In this document: positions 11,127 through 21,800 of the stretch, piece after piece
Layout: every line of letters starts with the position of its first letter
Numbering within the stretch: the stretch's first letter is position 1
Assembly (NCBI GenBank): GCA_019155185.1
Contig: CM032814.1
Span: 360,647-424,646, forward strand
Direction of reading: 5' to 3'
Origin: Beaufortia kweichowensis
Lineage: Eukaryota > Chordata > Actinopteri > Cypriniformes > Gastromyzontidae
Length of the DNA stretch: 64,000 nt
Translations under genes and position numbers: made by a program
The notes under the pieces: model-generated
The model's database searches: none
Told to the model about the DNA's origin: nothing
What the model saw: only the letters and a program-made list of their open reading frames with translations

Positions 11127-12577
11127 TGTAGAGACTTGGCCGGGCCAAATGTTGGATTTCTTTAAGGGATCATAAAGATAGACAACCAACAACAAATTCC
11201 TACGGGGGGAGTCAACACCAGAACCCCTTTTGGCTCCAGAAAGTCTGGGTTAAGTGATGACCTGCGGTTGTTACTTAACTCAGGAGGACAGTTATGGTAC
11301 CTCTCTGGCCTTCCCAGAGAGGGTGACCCCAGCTCAACTCCCCTGAGATTCTCCAGGCCCCCTGGAGATTTGCAGAGAGGACTAGAGAAGTACATTCCAA
11401 ACACCTCAAAGAGACTCTCTAGGATGAGCAGGACTAAACTGTCCAATTTGTATCTATATATATATCTATATGTGTATTCCTCTATAATCACTTGATACCC
11501 TGCCATAGTTATTGCATGCATTTCAGTGTCATTTGAAGTTTAACTGTTATTTCATGGCAGATGAATGAATAACTATTGTTCTTACTTCACTTCTCTCTCG
11601 TGTGTGGTATCAAAATGATCCACAAATTATTTCCTAAGTAATGATGCACAGTACATAGTCATGGCGTGCATCATACTCAATTACAATAAGTTTATGTGTT
11701 CGTGCAAACAGGACATAAACTGTACCTGTGTAAATCATTTGTCACAAAGAAGGACAAAGAGATTTCTCAGCCCAACCACCGCCCTTTGCCATTGTGCCTT
11801 TAAGACCACTATGCATCGGACAACTCCTTTGCTCAGAAACTTGGAATCTCTCCAAACTTCGATGGGACCTGCCCTTCTTCAGGACAGCTTTTCCGGCAAT
11901 CTTACTTCGGCAGACTTAGACACTTCTCGCTGAAACTTTGCTCTCAGAGCGGACCCATGCAATCCACCTGGGACACTCTCTCTCTTTCTCTCCAGCACCA
12001 GGATTCTTGCCAGCGCAACTAACTGTTCAATGCAAGTATCACAGTTCAACAGCGCTATAACTGCCCCTTGGCTACCAAGGTGAACTTTTTGTAGAGAAGA
12101 AACCCGGTGGTTGTGTCCTGCTGATTTAATATGCCATTCTTTACTCTTTACTCTAATTTTTCTATGCTTTATCTTGTATGAATGTAGAATGTGTATGTGT
12201 TTTGTGTTAGTTAATCGATATCATATTTCCGTAGCTTAGTCAATAAATATTCATTTGTATTCACTCATGATTGTCTCTGCTTAATGCTCATAACACATCC
12301 CTTAAACTGTGCGATACTGTTACCGGCTCTGTATGTATTACTGTATTGGGCATGGACCGTTGTTAATCAAGGCCAGAAGAATAATGCGTTTATTGCACCA
12401 GGTAATGCTACAAAATACATATAGTTAATAATCTTTATCTGTAAGTATTTCCATTTGAGCCACAAGTAATTCTAACCTGAAACTGAACCGTGTTTTAAAT
12501 AACCGTCTTAGTTTCACTATAACTAGTAGAGATGCTGGAGAGTGTTTAAATAACACCATCCCCACAGAATCACTACA
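11127..12577 (+). mobile_element. Solo LTR, 1.45-kb family, copy 1
   Basis: Starts TGTAGAGACTTGG and ends CACAGAATCACTACA, so the ends are TGTAG...CTACA as in retroviral-type LTRs. A 4-bp target duplication, CTGT, flanks it at 11,123-11,126 and 12,578-12,581. A polyadenylation signal AATAAA lies at 12,242-12,247, fixing the forward orientation. A nearly collinear second copy is at 38,384-39,828 with a different target duplication. No internal retroviral genes accompany either copy, so both are recombination products. Short frames inside, such as 11,661-11,933, are not genes. Confidence 0.92.
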
Positions 12578-12581
12578 CTGT

Positions 12582-13870
12582 GAAATAGTGAAATACTTTA
12601 ACGTGCAACTGGCGTTTGGTTGTGTTTATTGGACAGCGGAATTGATCACTGTGACGCAGCTGCTCTGGAAAGTTCGGGACCTGGCGCGTCAGGACGGATC
12701 ACAGCGAAAAGTTTCATGTCTTGTTCTCTCCGCTGGTGAAACTGCAATCTCTTACAACCTGCACCCAGCCAGGTGACATCGTGACAAGGAGGAATTGGCC
12801 GGAGAAATCTGAGTGCGATTCACAAGGAGTCGTGATTATTTTGAGATTTTTTGCTGATTCAGTTCACTTTGATTGTCTGGGATGAATCGTTCAAATGAAT
12901 CAAACTGGGTAAATCATTTAGCAGTATTTAAAAATATGAAGTAAATCCTGAGACTGATTGTCTCCATTTGATTCACATTATTGTTTATTCATCCAAACAA
13001 GGGGTATTGTGGTTTAAACGAGATACAGTACAACAAAATTATTTTGGGAAATTATTTTATTTTTATACTGTAAAGTACATTTAAAAGGCTTTCATTCTTG
13101 AATTTGGATTATTTTCATTTTTCTTTGCATTGATTTGTGTAATAAATAATTCATAATACTCCATGCTACAGGTTCTGTGATTATTAAGGGTTATATACAT
13201 TTTTGGAGGCACCGGCAGAAACATTTCCATTGTTTTGCTTAGCCCTTTAGTGATAGACACCATAGGTGAATTTCCAGCATAATTCAAAATCTACCAGCTG
13301 TGACACCAGTCTCCTGTGCCACAACTGAATACATATATAGAAGGTGTAAGACTGGTGCCAAGATGTCCAAACCAACAGGACATCACATCCTGGGGAACAA
13401 AGGACTCTTTCCAACATATTGAGTTCCCCACAGAGTTTGCATCCACATCTCAAATAGCACACCTCAAAGGATGCTGATTGCGAACTCACACCTTCACATC
13501 TGTCTCTTTCTCCCCCTCTCTTCATCTACTTCCCCTTAGCTCAGAGATCCCCAAAACTCATCAATGAACTGTATTTAAGATATACCACATTCTGTGTGAT
13601 CAAAGTATCTAAATATTCATGTCTCATATCATTTGAAATGTCTCAGTGCGACTTACACAATGGTCCTATCCCCACAACAGTAGAGCAGATCATAACAAAG
13701 GTTTAAGGAGTTTGGAGATATTCTGCTCACTGTTGTGGGTGTGTCCTTCCTGGGCTCTTTCATGGAAATGGCCATTTGGGCCTGATCAGGTTCAGAGTCT
13801 TTTCTATGTAAATTACATCTCCATTTGGAGGAAGTATACTTTGATTTGGGTATTTAAGGGAAGCAAGCAA
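12582..13870. other. No gene identified
   Basis: Contains small frames at 12,588-12,776 (+), 13,247-13,525 (-) and 13,646-13,993 (+), none with a recognisable domain. The last runs through a minisatellite and is an artefact. Confidence 0.45.
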
Positions 13871-13878
13871 AAGGTTCT

Positions 13879-14030
13879 GGGAGTCTGTAAACGGATCTCC
13901 GCACAATCACTGTGTGTAGTTCTTATAGTTGGAGTCTGTAAACGGATCTCCCGCACAATCACTGTGTGTAGTTCTTATAGTTGGAGTCTGTAAACGGATT
14001 TCCGGCTCAATGCAAGCTGTGCGTAGTTTT
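13879..14030 (+). repeat. 51/52-bp tandem repeat, about 3 copies
   Basis: The unit starts GGAGTCTGTAAACGGAT and ends GTAGTTCTTATAGTT. Copies begin near 13,879, 13,931 and 13,983. The third is diverged after its first 20 bases. The repeat lies upstream of an AATAAA-bearing region and may be part of an old LTR. Confidence 0.85.
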
Positions 14031-14289
14031 TGATTAATCAGGTAAACATTTCTAAATTCTCTCATTTCTGCATTATTGACTGTTTCACATGAATTGATCA
14101 CTTTACTAAATTGTTTTGAATTAGATATTGAATCATTGTTGTCGTTTACCTGTTTAATAAATTGTTATGTTTGTATCTATTCTAAATACTCTGAATTATT
14201 GGCTTAGTAGACTATGATGCATCCGTGGTTACCGCAATACTACGACCAGGGTTAAGTATATTGAAATAATTAAGTTGTTATGCAGTGGA

Positions 14290-14417
14290 TTTTGTGTATC
14301 CTCTGTTTAGTCCGAGAAGAGTTTTGTGTATCCTCTGTTTAGTCAGAGAAGAGTTTTGTGTATCCTCTGTTTAGTCAGAGAAGAGTTTTGTGTATCCTCT
14401 GTTTAGTCAGAGAAGAG
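14290..14417 (+). repeat. 32-bp tandem repeat, 4 copies
   Basis: Four head-to-tail units of 32 bp with starts at 14,290, 14,322, 14,354 and 14,386. Each begins TTTTGTGTATCCTCTG and ends CAGAGAAGAG, with a single C-for-A difference in the first unit. There are no spacers, so it is a minisatellite, not a CRISPR array. Confidence 0.92.
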
Positions 14418-16640
14418 TTCGATTATTGTATGGGGCTTTAGCCATAACCTCTGATTATCTAAATTACTTAACTTTAACTAAGTTGTTATGCAATTGCATT
14501 ATATAGGTGATTGTATGGGGCTACATGGGTACCTTTTAACAATAGTAAGCTTAGGAGCTACATTGTTAAATTGCTTTTAGCCATAACCTCTGGTTATATG
14601 GTCGAGTTGTGATCGTGGGCCCTTTTACAGCGGTGCGAGGACCCTGTGCGACATTGAGAACCTTGGTGTACAAGTCCAATAATAATAGTGTTGAATAGAA
14701 TAATAAAACATTTATCAAAATTTAAGAATCTTAACTTAACCTTTACAAGGTTTTATCTTTTGGAGTCAGATAAAATTGAGGAATAAAAAAAGTAAAGAAT
14801 AAAGCCGCAGGAAAAGACCGCGTGCTGAAACCTTATGCATTACCATTACCACTGGACTCCCTACGTTGGGCCAGTGGGTGGTTTTTGGGTGGCTTTTCCC
14901 ACCCAGCCTTACAGAAGGGTTACATTAGACACACACACACAAAACCTCACATACTTATTAAGCCTGAAGAATTTACATTTAGAGCATGATATAATAAATG
15001 ATATGTGATGTATTTTGAGCTAAAACTTTATAGACACATTCTGTAGACCCCTAAGATGTACATTCCATCTTGTAAAAGGGGCATAATAGGTCACCTTTTA
15101 AATGTTCTACTTACATTTCGTTTCCCTTTTCACCTTAAAGGTAGGCACAGCCCTATGAGAGAGAGGGAAAATGGATGTGTGGGATGAGACAATTGCGTAA
15201 GTCTCACACTGAATGCGTGAAGAATTGGCAGCTCTGGCCTATTTTCTGGACAGAGACAGCTTGATGTGAGAAAATGTGTCAAATTTTAAAGCCTTTCTTA
15301 AAGTAAAGACCACTATAATCCTTTTAATAATAAAAGGACAGCCATAATGTAATTTACTCCAAAACTGTGCTAGATTAACTTTTGTCACGCCTCTGAGCAG
15401 GAGAGTGAAATAGGCAGACAAGGCAGACACTTTCACAGCTTTTTTATGGAAGATGAGTTATCTGTCGTGGCATCAGAGGGTTACTGTTGCCTAAAAGCTG
15501 AAGATGAGTCCTTCTGGCAAACGAAACAAAAGAGCCTGTCCCTCCAGCCAAGATGTAGCTGAGCTTCTACAGCCTGTAATTTTATTGTGCCCAAGAATTG
15601 GGCCTCGTAATGAAAGAAAAAATGATGAGAATGCTGAAGATCTATCTACAAAGAAGTAGTTTATTGATGTGTTGCAGTAACATATGTAATGCACTCTGGG
15701 TTCAGATGTATTAGATTGAACCCCAAAGATCCTAAGCTCAAACATTTACAAACATACATTATACTACATTTAATAAATGAAGAGCTATCAAGCCATTTGT
15801 CATGCCCATTTCTGAAGCCTATAACACATGTACATTTTACCGCTCTTGAGGTGTCTGCAAAGTTTCATGACTTTCGAGCATATGTAGGCCCTCAAATATC
15901 CATTTATTTTGGAGAAGAAGAATAATAATAATTAAAGCTGCAAGCAGCGATGAAAGGGCCCTTGCACCTGGGGAAGTGCCACACAGTGCCTTTATGAAAC
16001 CAGTGCACGCTGGGCAATATGCATTTCGGCCAGTAAATATGTGAGGAATAAGTCATATGCCCAACAATTCCTGCTGCCAGCAAGTGTAGCTATGAATATA
16101 TATGAATGTTGACCTTTAGATATGATTCTTGTTCAAAGTTTCACTCTTTTAACGAGGTCACAGACTTTATATCAGCTACTAGAATTGATGCAATGCATGT
16201 TTAAAGAAGCTGAAATGCATAAGGTTGATACAGAAAGGTATTGTGTGTACTTTTAATCGCCAGCAAGCAGTTTGTGCATTTATGGAATTAAGATGGCCAA
16301 AGAGGAAGGGACGTTGCAGTTTTGGAACACAAGAGGTTCACAAGAGGCATTAAAAGAGCTGCCCATTAAAATGGAGCAACTTTAAGAAAACAAAACTAGA
16401 GGTATTCAGCTTAGCTTGGAAGGATAGTGTCTCAAAATGCCTTAAATAGTATAGTGCCTTAAAAATTCTAGATCTGCCTACTTTGCATCATTAATAGAAG
16501 AAAATCAACACAACATAAGATTTATATTTAACACGGTGGCTTACTTAACAAAAATAAATCGTCACTATCCTCAGGCGCTGGCTATCAGCATTGAATTTAT
16601 GAATTTCTTTACAAATACAATTGATAATATTAGATAAAAA
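14418..16640. other. No gene; diffuse repeats
   Basis: No supported gene. At 15,945-15,975 there is a GCTGCAAGCAGCGATGAAAG segment after a TAA-rich run; related wording (GCCGCAAGCTGCAATGG) occurs near 36,650. It looks like the end of a dispersed fish repeat. The remaining frames, for example 15,491-15,745 (-), show no domain. Confidence 0.4.
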
Positions 16641-17034
16641 ATTATAGCTATGCAACCAATACTTTTAAATAGAATAAAAAGTTATGTTGGCATTAGTGGA
16701 ATAACATTAGAATGGTTTAAATCATACTAATCTGACCTCTTTCAATATGTAGCTATTAACAATGAGAAATCTTACCGATCACAAGTCCAGTGTGGAGTGT
16801 CACAAGGATCAGTTCTAGGACATCTACTCTTCACCCTGTACATCTTACCCTTAGGAGCTATAACTAAGAAAAATTGAGTTAATTTTCACTGCTATACTCA
16901 ACTCTATATCTCCTCAAGGCCTCACGAAACACAGCAATTCACCAAAATGATGGAATCTATAGTTGACATAAAAAGCTGGATAAGTAGCAACTTTCTGTTG
17001 TTAAACTCTGACAAAACAGAGGTGTTAATCATTA
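16640..17034 (+). mobile_element. L2-like LINE copy D, left half
   Basis: Decayed reverse transcriptase sequence with the same blocks as copy A: the GSVLGHLLFTLY region, the HETQQFTKMMESIVDIKSW region and LLLNSDKTEVL. It stops at a TA (17,033-17,034) where a DNA transposon begins. The LINE resumes at 29,659 on the far side, with the next expected sequence. The active-site segment is deleted: two Tyr-adjacent codons are present but the Asp-Asp pair is missing. Confidence 0.82.
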
Positions 17035-18666
17035 CACTGCAAAAACTGAAATCTAAGAAAGTAAAAAAAGCTTATTTCTAGAAAATGTGTCTTGTTTTTT
17101 GCCATTAAAGATAAATAGTCTTATAAAATACATTGCACATTAGACTATAAATCTTAATTTAAGAAAATTGATCTTTTTCGGTCTAGGCAAGTAAATGTTA
17201 ACTCATTTTGAGCAAGATTTTACTAGAAACAAGTGACAGCTATAAAGCCCAAATATTGGTGCATGTTCAATTAGATTGTTGTGCTAATTTTAAGACTAAT
17301 ACCACCACTCAAAAAAAGTCTAATTTCAAGAATCTTAAGAAAGGATTTTTTTATTGTGTCTGTAAGTTTTGAAAATTCAGTTAAGAAAATTGCTTGGCTG
17401 AACATAAACACTTGGCGAAAAAGGGGTTTAATTCAGATTTATTTTGTATTGAAATTTGTATTGTGTTTCATTTCATTTATTTTATGTCATGAATGTGATC
17501 AAATGTGTACTTGTGATAAATGTCACTTTTTTTTATTTTTCCGTAATTTATGTTAACTTTATTCTGACTGTAATGATGCATAAGTAAAATGGGCGTCGCC
17601 TTTAAGAAAACCCGCGAGGAGCAGCATGTGGGAGAAGTCTCGCGTGAGCAGCGTGATGACGGAAAGAGGAGAGCACGGTCAGATCAGCTGCAAAACTTTG
17701 AGAGAAACTTTCAGTTAAAACTAAACGGAAAGTTTAGTAAACTTTTATTTCATTTGATTTGAGTGATTTTGTGGTACAAGTGATTGAGATGTTCTTGATT
17801 TGATGAAAACGGCGATGACATGGAGTTCATCACCACATGGATCAAGATGGCGAGCCACCCACTGAGTCTCGAATCCTTCTAAATCAGCTAAAAGAAACGA
17901 TCTGTTGCTCGAGGAAAACAAATGTGCAGGAAAGAGTAAATCCATGTGAAAGTGTCCCTCACCATCCGGCTTTGTGCTTATGGACGGTAGGCCTGAACTG
18001 TTGCATTTATGATCATCTACATTACACAGGACGTGGAGGATTGTTCATTTCAAATCAGAAAATTCATGACTGATCTGTTGAAATTCATATTTGAATTGTG
18101 AACTGATTGCACTTAATGTTTTTGTTGTTTTGTTCTTTACAAAAGTTTGTTGGTCGTAATGGTTTTGAAATATGTTTCTTGAGTGGTATTGTATTTTGAG
18201 CTGTATATATGAATAATCCATTCAAATATAAAGGGTTATTTAAAGAATAGGAACAATTTAGACATAGAAAAACTAACTTTAGATTTCCAAAAGAGAAATA
18301 AAGTAGAGAATGGGACTAAATCTAGTTGAAACCTTGCTGTGAACAGAGAGGTTTAAACACAGAAACTGTTAATTAATTTTGATTATTTCATTTTATTTCT
18401 TTGCATTGTAAATATTTAAATATTGCATTTATTTTCCTTGTTCTTGGTGTTCATACATCAGTTTCTGGAAGCAAAGAGCAGTCAACAAATTCAATTTTCA
18501 CTTATAAACCTATCCGTTATTATTCATATTTACCTTGTCTGTCTGTTGATTTTTCTCTCTCATTTGGCTCCTAGAGAACCTAGAGCACTGGTCTATTTTT
18601 ACCCTTAATACCTTGCACCTTATATGCTACATCAATTGTTGGATTTGGTGTGCTGAGGGAAGGGCG

Positions 18667-19105
18667 TGAAAGATTGTATTCAAATGCAGTTACATTGTAT
18701 CTGTACCTTGATGGCATCCTGTATTCATGATTAATTTGCATTGCATCCCTGCCCTGTAATTAACATATGTAACACCTAACATATGTAAAGGTGTGAGCCA
18801 AATGGCCCATATAATCAATATACAGGAAGACACACCTATCCTGTTTATGGTCCCTGGTAGGAGGTCTCAGTAGGAACTGTCCTTTTGTTTTGTTAGACCT
18901 TTTGATGTCATGTATAAAGGTCTGCTCACAAAGACAGTATTTGGGTTAAGATCAAGAAGAAGGCTATGCTACACGGATATCTTCAATAAAGTCTTTTCCC
19001 TGAACTTCGGTCTGGCTTACTTTTTCTTTATGTACTAGAAGTACATTCTAGTACATTGGCGAAGTCACCAAAAGACTGCTCAACCAAATTCAGGAAAATC
19101 TAACA
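18667..19105 (+). repeat. 5' LTR of the endogenous retrovirus
   Basis: 439 bp from TGAAAG to TAACA. It contains a TATAAA box at 18,913-18,918 and an AATAAA polyadenylation signal at 18,985-18,990, giving a short R and a U5 of roughly 100 bp. By eye, compared with the 3' LTR, I count four substitutions and about four single-base gaps, so the two were identical fairly recently. Confidence 0.95.
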
Positions 19106-19108
19106 ATT

Positions 19109-19130
19109 TGGCGTGAGCCAGCCAGGAGAG
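19109..19130 (+). promoter_or_regulatory. Probable primer-binding site, tRNA-Arg-like
   Basis: Three bases after the LTR the sequence reads TGGCGTGAGCCAGCCAGGAG. The complement of the 3' end of a vertebrate tRNA-Arg(ACG), as I recall it, is TGGCGAGCCAGCCAGGAG. The match is therefore strong except for two extra bases. Assignment to tRNA-Arg is an inference. Confidence 0.55.
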
Positions 19131-19436
19131 ACAAATAAGAGAGATCTCACCAACATCACTGCAACAAGAAGAAGTGAACAGAAGAATCTGGGAGGATTAT
19201 ACATCTTCAACTAAAGATTAACAGACTTAATATATTATCATCTGGACTTTTGTCTCAAATCTTGATTTGGTGAGTGAAACTTATAAGCTCTCTAAAAGAA
19301 CATCTTATAAAACTTAAGCAGACCAATGTTCATAGTGTAGCACTGTTGATTAAGCTTGGTTCTTTTCTAAATTGTCTGTGGAATTGTTTTAGTCAAAGAA
19401 ACAATTTAGTCCATTCATTTAGAGATTGTAGAAGCT

Positions 19437-19788
19437 GTAGAAATAAACAATAATTAGGGACTGATATTGCTGCAAGAATTTAGGATTCTTGACTGGGTGC
19501 TAATCAGTAGCCACTATTTGGGTTGTAGAAATAAACAATAGTTAGGGACTGATATTGCTGCAAGAATTTAGGATTCTTGACTGGGTGCTAATCAGTAGCC
19601 ACTATTTGGGTTGTAGAAATAAACAATAGTTAGGGACTGATATTGCTGCAAGAATTTAGGATTCTTGACTGGGTGCTAATCAGTAGCCACTACTTGGGTT
19701 GTATAAATAAGAAATAGCTAGGAACTGATATTGCTGCAAGAATTTAGGATTCTTGACTGGGTGCTAATCAGTTGCCACTATTTGGAAT
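19437..19788 (+). repeat. 88-bp tandem repeat, 4 copies, in the retroviral leader
   Basis: Four units with starts at 19,437, 19,525, 19,613 and 19,701, an exact 88-bp period. Each holds an AAGAAT-TTAGG-ATTCTT inverted repeat that can fold into a small stem-loop, plus GACTGATATTGCTGC and GTGCTAATCAGT. The first three units are nearly identical and the fourth is more diverged. The array lies in the untranslated leader between the primer-binding site and gag. Confidence 0.95.
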
Positions 19789-20144
19789 AAAAAGAAAATT
19801 CTAACAAGGGTGAGGACTCTTTGGCTTAGAGTCAAAATTGAGAAATTGTAAGCTAATTTGCCTTCCATCTACATGGAAAGACCTAAAGTGTAAGCCTTCT
19901 GATCTAGGATTCAGAAAGAAAAGTTTGAGCTTTAAAAGTGTAAAGTTTTACTAAACTAGTCTCAAGATACATTGCTTTCTTAAAATTGTTGATAGTCAAG
20001 ACCACATCAAGATTATTTTAGTTAGAAGTTGAGTTGGGGTTTTTAATTGATCACATCTCACAACTGTGTATCTGCATTTAAATAAGTACTATTAACACTT
20101 CTAGTTCTGCTCTTCTACTTTGAGGGAACAGCTCCTGTACTGCA

Positions 20145-21800
20145 ATGGCTAAGTCTTCACAAATTAATGATGAAAGCCCTACACTAAAGCCAACAACAGA
20201 GAGGCACGGCACAGAGGCTCCTGATGTGACCATTAACCAAATGGTGGACAACCTGAATGAATACTTGGACAAAAGGCTGGGAATAGCAAAATGCTATAAG
20301 GACATCTGTCAGAAGTATAACATTAAGCAGGCAGAGAGTGGAACATGGGACTTGCCTGACATCAAAAGGGCTTATGGGAAGACACAGCGTTTAGGATCAA
20401 ACATCAGGAGAGATGGATGGTCTGTGATTCTGGGCAAACAAATTTGACAATTCCTGCACAAGTGTGAAACTGATAAATTACAGCGTGAGATCAATGCAGA
20501 AAAGTCAAAAGTCTGTGCATTAGCTGAACAGCTACAAAGTGAAAAGAAAGATAAAGAGAAACTGTTGGACGAAAACAATAAATTGTTGAATTTACTTACC
20601 AAACAACTGGGATCAAATGACTATTCTAAAACAAATACTCTACCGATGACACCTAGCAGAAAGGATACACAGGAATCACTCTATCCGTTGAAAGAACTCA
20701 AAGAAATAGAGGAACAGCAACGCCACTACCCGGTTGGAGAAAATGACACCGTTTCTACATCATCTACACTGAACCCTGATGATAGTGAGCAAGAATCAAC
20801 CAGCAACACATATGATTACGTCTCAAAGGACTATACAAAGGCTAGACTTGCTCCTGTTATTGTAAAAAACAGAAGAACTGAAATTGAGGTTGATAATGAA
20901 GAGGAGTATGAGGAAAATGGTGAGAGACGAACCCGCATTGGAAAGAAATTGATCAAGAAATATGTCCCTTGCAGAATATATCAGCCAGCAACACCAGAAC
21001 AAATTGACAAGTGGTCAAAGGAAATACCAGATGTGTACAAACAGTCACGGAAAGTATGGCAAGTTCTTCAGCGCTTGCAGAAAATTTACAACTTACATCC
21101 ACTAGACGGAGCAATGATTCTCAACGTGAACTTAAGAGACACTGACCAAAGAAAACTAACGGAAAATGTTGAATCCAGAGTTGGTGAGTCTCAAGAGGAC
21201 ATTGTGGCAGGATGGGAAGCTGTGAAAACCTTTTTGTTTGAACTGAAACCTGCAGAAGTTAACTGGAGTAAAATCACCTCTTGTATACAAAAGACAGGGG
21301 AGAGTGTTGCAGAATATGAAGAACGTTTTAGACAAATTTGGTTGGAACATGCTGGTTTAAACAACAGTGATGATATTGACAAAGACACTAGGATGCCATT
21401 GAAAACTGCATTTATAAATGGACTGAAACCTGAAATTTCAAAAAGCCTAAGGATCAGATATGATGACTAGGACAGCATTGCAACGGCCTTCAATCAGATT
21501 ATTGAATGGTCGGTAAAAGTTGAAAGGATGCAAGATGTAAGAATCAGAATTTTGCAGTCTGGATCCTTAAAATACAATGACAAAACCACAAGGAATGATC
21601 ATTTTGAGGGTCGGCGCTACACTCCAGTGCGACATGGAAGATGCAACAAAGCAACAAAAGAGGGACACTGGATGCGGGAATGCAAAAAGAGACTAAGAGA
21701 TCAAACTACAGATGATGACGACATGGATAAAAGATTCCAGAAGCTTACTCAGGAACAAAAACACTCTCTACTTAAAGCAGTCGAGCCACAGGGAAACTAG
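20145..21800 (+). pseudogene. gag: Retroviral gag, two in-frame stops
   Basis: One frame of 551 codons from ATG at 20,145 to TAG at 21,798, interrupted by TGA at 20,445 and TAG at 21,468. Gag builds the particle. The protein starts Met-Ala and so lacks the Met-Gly needed for N-myristoylation. A leucine-rich heptad coiled coil follows the first stop (about 20,470-20,620). The capsid region has a KTGESVAEYEERF block in the place of the retroviral major homology region. Near the C-terminus (about 21,640-21,690) a zinc-knuckle-like segment keeps the first and last Cys and the His, but Ala replaces the second Cys. The last codons overlap the pol frame. Confidence 0.88.
21776..21800 (+). promoter_or_regulatory. 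gag-pol -1 ribosomal frameshift site
   Basis: The pol frame opens at 21,776 and overlaps gag by 25 nt. Inside the overlap is G GGA AAC (21,791-21,797), a canonical X XXY YYZ heptamer in the correct register, immediately before the gag TAG. Slipping back one base enters pol. Betaretroviruses and lentiviruses are known to use this heptamer; gammaretroviruses normally read through the stop. A downstream pseudoknot was not modelled. Confidence 0.85.

Noticed and set aside
13639..14700. Complete LTR
   Set aside because: Candidate TGTCTCAGTG start has no matching end and no target duplication; kept only as minisatellites.
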